Below, piece after piece: positions 61,513 through 64,000 of a stretch of 64,000 bases of DNA. The position numbers and the translations under genes were made by a program. The DNA comes from Persicirhabdus sediminis (GTDB taxonomy: Bacteria > Verrucomicrobiota > Verrucomicrobiia > Verrucomicrobiales > Akkermansiaceae), in assembly GCF_016595495.1 (NCBI RefSeq), contig NZ_JAENIM010000034.1, positions 79,769-143,768 of the forward strand, read 5' to 3'. How positions within the stretch are numbered: position 1 is the stretch's first letter; each line of letters opens with the position of its first letter. The notes below the pieces were generated by a model. The model worked only from the letters and a program-made list of their open reading frames with translations. It ran no database searches and was not told the origin of the DNA.

Positions 61513-64000
61513 TTAGTGTTTTGTCACCTCGATGCGCAGGAAGAGTTTTTCCTCGCCGGCTAGTTCATCTAGCTGGATTTCATTGCTAGGTGGCGTCGCT
61601 GAAATGACTTCGCCCGTAGGCTCCCAATGGATCAAATCATTAGATTTCATCAGCTGATAGGTACGGCCCTCAGCACTTGGCCAGCTGAGGCTGAGCGAAT
61701 CGCTATTGACCACTGAGCTGAAGCTCAGCTTGAACACTGAGTTAGGGTCATGTGGGTCAGTGCCTGCGATGATTTCGTCTTCATCAGAAACGCCATCACC
61801 GTCAGAATCAATCGCTGATAGATCCAGCGCTTCTAATGAAACTGGAATGCTAAGGTAACGAACTAGATAGAAGGAACGTGAATCATTACTGCCCACCTCA
61901 TTGATCAGCATGTGGCCATTGAATACGATGGATTCCACGTCGCTAAGCGCTACGTGAGCGTCCGCAATGTCACCCAGATAGCCCGCGCCTTCGAGCCAGT
62001 TACCACTCACAGTTAGATTCTGTAAATGTCCAGCTAGGTTGGACTCTGGCAGCAAGGTGTCGGTGCATTCATAACGGTAGCTGCCATTAATCGTAGCGAT
62101 GCTCAGGCTATAGGTCACCTGATAGGATCCGGTATTTGCGCCGTCGCCAAATTTTCCATCCGCTGTCCAGTTGTTCAAATTGAGATCCCATTGGTTGACG
62201 TCAAGATTCACGTTGGCAATGGCGATTTCCTCAGCTGGCATGCCTAACTCAACTGCCAGCTGGCTGCCAGTTTTGGTCATCAGCTGGAAATCAAACTCAT
62301 CTCCATCCTCGCCAGTTCCCGCGACGATATTGAAGGCAACTTGCTGTCTAGCATCATTGATATCTTTACGCCAGTCAGGGGCTTCAGTAGCATTTTGTAC
62401 ATAATTGCCATCAGCGATGTTAGGATCAACAATCAGCTCCAGCTGAGTTTCAGCAAGCACGGTAATAATGACGCTTGCCTCCATTGCTTGTCCGTCTGCA
62501 TCGTAGCCACGATAGACAAAGCTATCCTGCCCAACAAAACCACCCGCTGGCTGGTAGCTAAACGAACCATCGGCATTGAAAACTAGCTGGCCGTTGCTAA
62601 CATCTGAGACTAACTCAACATAGGAAACATCCAGATCATTTTCCATCACCCCTGGCGCAGATACAGCCATCTGCTGGTTGCTAAACATCTTGTAGGCGTC
62701 ATCTTCCACGGTCATCTCTACTAACATCACAGATAGGTCGATGCTTTGACCAATCAGAGTGTGATAGGAAGTTGCCGAGTTTGTTGGCGTTTTTATGATT
62801 TCAGAAATGCCCACAAAAGCAATGTCCTGCACGGAGTTCAGCAATACATTGGCCTGTGTGATATCACCGAGGAATCCCTCACCTGTGACCCAAGTTTCAG
62901 ATGCAGCTAACTCTAGCGGGAATGACGCGCTCTCCGTCGTTGGCAGTAGCGAACTCACCACAACTTTACGATAAACGCCCCTGCTCGTGGTGATGTCGAT
63001 GCCATAGCTGATTTCGATTTCTCCGTCAGAGTCGCCAAACTTGCTAGATCCATCAGTCCAGCCAACAAAACCAAATGTCCAGCTAAGTGGCTTGAGTTCA
63101 ATGCCAGTGATCACCGCCTGATTTTGCTCAATAGCGAGCTCGCTCGCGATTTCAGCGGTGGATTTCGCCTGCAAGTTGAAATCTTGTAAGTCTCCAACAG
63201 CCCCTGCTTTGTCGTTGATGTCATAGGTGATGCGATCTGCTTTTTGGCTTCGCCAATCTGGCGCGTCGCCTGTGTTAGACCGATAGTCAAAACTCGTGAT
63301 CTCTGGGTCCACCATCAGCTCGATAGTCGCCTCAGTGAAAACCTCAATGGTCACCACTGCTGGAGTACTCGCCCCGAGGCTATCAACGGCTTGATAGGCA
63401 AAACTAAGCAAACCGCTAAAACCTTCAGGAGCGCTGTAGCTAAAGGATCCATCAGCATTCAACTGCAGATCACCCACGCTAACATCAGCCACAAGAACCA
63501 CACTCAAAGCATCCCCTTCAGCGTCGCTATCATTAGCCAGAACACCTGGCGCTGCCACACTGAGCAGTGAGCCATTAGCTGGCGTTTTATAGCTGTCATC
63601 ATGAGCCAGTGGCGCCTTGTTTGGAATCGAGACAACTAACTCATCGAGATAAACCATAGAGCTAGCTGAACCGTGGTTTTCAAAACGGAATTGCGCATTG
63701 GCTGGCAATCCAGCTGGTGAGAATCGATGCGCTGGCACAACCACATCACCGTAATGAAACTGATGATTAATGAAATCAACATTCGGTTCAAAGCTAGCCA
63801 CACTCACCCACTCAGCGCCATCGAAGAAGGAAAGCGAAAATGATTCTCCATCAACATAGGACTCAGCTAGATACCAAAAGGCCAGCTTGACTGACTCACG
63901 CTCAGAAACATCTAGCGGGCTTGATAGAGTCAGCTGAGAGCTGCTGCCACTATTACTAAGTTTCACGCAGTTCTCGCCCTGATAGGCTACAGCAGCATCT
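61513..64000 (-). CDS. Multidomain surface protein, N-terminus outside window
   Basis: The frame is still open at base 64000 (AAVAYQGENCVKLSNSGSSS), so the gene continues beyond. Visible: a jellyroll/adhesion domain, two VCBS/cadherin-like domains with the hallmark GVLANDSDAEGD...LNADGSFSYSAPEGFSG and MENDLDVS...FNADGSFSYQPAGGFVG, two long beta blocks beginning ELMVDPEI and ELIVDPNI, a calcium-binding DSDGDGVSDEDEIIAGTDP (thrombospondin type 3-like), and the C-terminal module YQLMKSNDLIHWEPTG...KLFLRIEV shared with the LRR protein at 28401. Probably a large extracellular adhesin or glycan-binding protein. Confidence 0.85.
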   Translation of the reverse strand, partial: DAAVAYQGENCVKLSNSGSSSQLTLSSPLDVSERESVKLAFWYLAESYVDGESFSLSFFDGAEWVSVASFEPNVDFINHQFHYGDVVVPAHRFSPAGLPANAQFRFENHGSASSMVYLDELVVSIPNKAPLAHDDSYKTPANGSLLSVAAPGVLANDSDAEGDALSVVLVADVSVGDLQLNADGSFSYSAPEGFSGLLSFAYQAVDSLGASTPAVVTIEVFTEATIELMVDPEITSFDYRSNTGDAPDWRSQKADRITYDINDKAGAVGDLQDFNLQAKSTAEIASELAIEQNQAVITGIELKPLSWTFGFVGWTDGSSKFGDSDGEIEISYGIDITTSRGVYRKVVVSSLLPTTESASFPLELAASETWVTGEGFLGDITQANVLLNSVQDIAFVGISEIIKTPTNSATSYHTLIGQSIDLSVMLVEMTVEDDAYKMFSNQQMAVSAPGVMENDLDVSYVELVSDVSNGQLVFNADGSFSYQPAGGFVGQDSFVYRGYDADGQAMEASVIITVLAETQLELIVDPNIADGNYVQNATEAPDWRKDINDARQQVAFNIVAGTGEDGDEFDFQLMTKTGSQLAVELGMPAEEIAIANVNLDVNQWDLNLNNWTADGKFGDGANTGSYQVTYSLSIATINGSYRYECTDTLLPESNLAGHLQNLTVSGNWLEGAGYLGDIADAHVALSDVESIVFNGHMLINEVGSNDSRSFYLVRYLSIPVSLEALDLSAIDSDGDGVSDEDEIIAGTDPHDPNSVFKLSFSSVVNSDSLSLSWPSAEGRTYQLMKSNDLIHWEPTGEVISATPPSNEIQLDELAGEEKLFLRIEVTKH

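Overview
The window looks like a chromosomal stretch of a Verrucomicrobiota bacterium, probably near Rubritalea/Akkermansiaceae. This is an inference from gene content: PEP-CTERM proteins ending in a VPEPST-hydrophobic-RRR tail, a signal-peptide sulfatase, BspA-type leucine-rich-repeat and VCBS-like surface proteins with a shared C-terminal module, a single-gene pseudopilin, LpxK (so an outer membrane), and housekeeping genes spread over both strands. No rRNA, tRNA or CRISPR array was seen.

Layout. 1-7.2 kb: two secreted proteins (a coiled-coil protein and a giant TTRPSQP-repeat protein), then a decayed and an intact PEP-CTERM paralogue with identical terminators, then a hydroxyacid dehydrogenase. 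7.3-16.6 kb: a tightly packed operon with a TonB-dependent receptor, two MacB-like ATPases and two ~940-residue FtsX-type permeases. 16.9-23.8 kb: metH flanked by hairpins, a VOC protein, a degenerate 36-bp repeat block, a Cu/Zn-type permease with an HMA domain, and a secreted lipase-like hydrolase. 23.8-25.8 kb: a beheaded polymorphic toxin (Hint remnant plus C-terminal toxin) with its probable immunity gene. 25.8-34.9 kb: small membrane protein, DoxX/MarR pair with two operator palindromes, dienelactone hydrolase-like enzyme, LRR surface protein, AraC and LysR regulators, fmt, adk. 35-41.3 kb: ackA-pta, a TPR membrane protein, bactofilin, nadA.

41.3-47.2 kb is an accessory island inserted directly behind nadA. 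The nadA 3' end with its terminator and flank (about 350 bp) is present twice, 3.45 kb apart. A 101-bp element ending in CCTGACATC plus a T-run occurs three times, with five shorter copies of its end. Directly after several copies lies a short open stub ending in a stop codon and then a complete small gene of immunity-protein type: a 2-TM 58-residue protein, a SUKH/SMI1-like protein, a 118-residue protein and a lipoprotein. I read this as an archive of orphan toxin tips with their immunity genes. A Fic AMP-transferase, a decayed Fic copy and candidate insertion-sequence ends are interspersed.

47.7-64 kb returns to core genes: pseudopilin, rph, lpxK-recJ-recG, another PEP-CTERM protein, a sulfatase, and a five-gene zinc-type uptake cluster (binding protein, His-rich membrane-anchored protein, ATPase, permease, outer-membrane barrel with an Asp-His loop) behind a candidate metal-responsive operator. 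A VCBS-like surface protein runs off the right edge. The octamer CCAGCTGG and its AGCTGG core are strikingly frequent throughout, in genes and between them.
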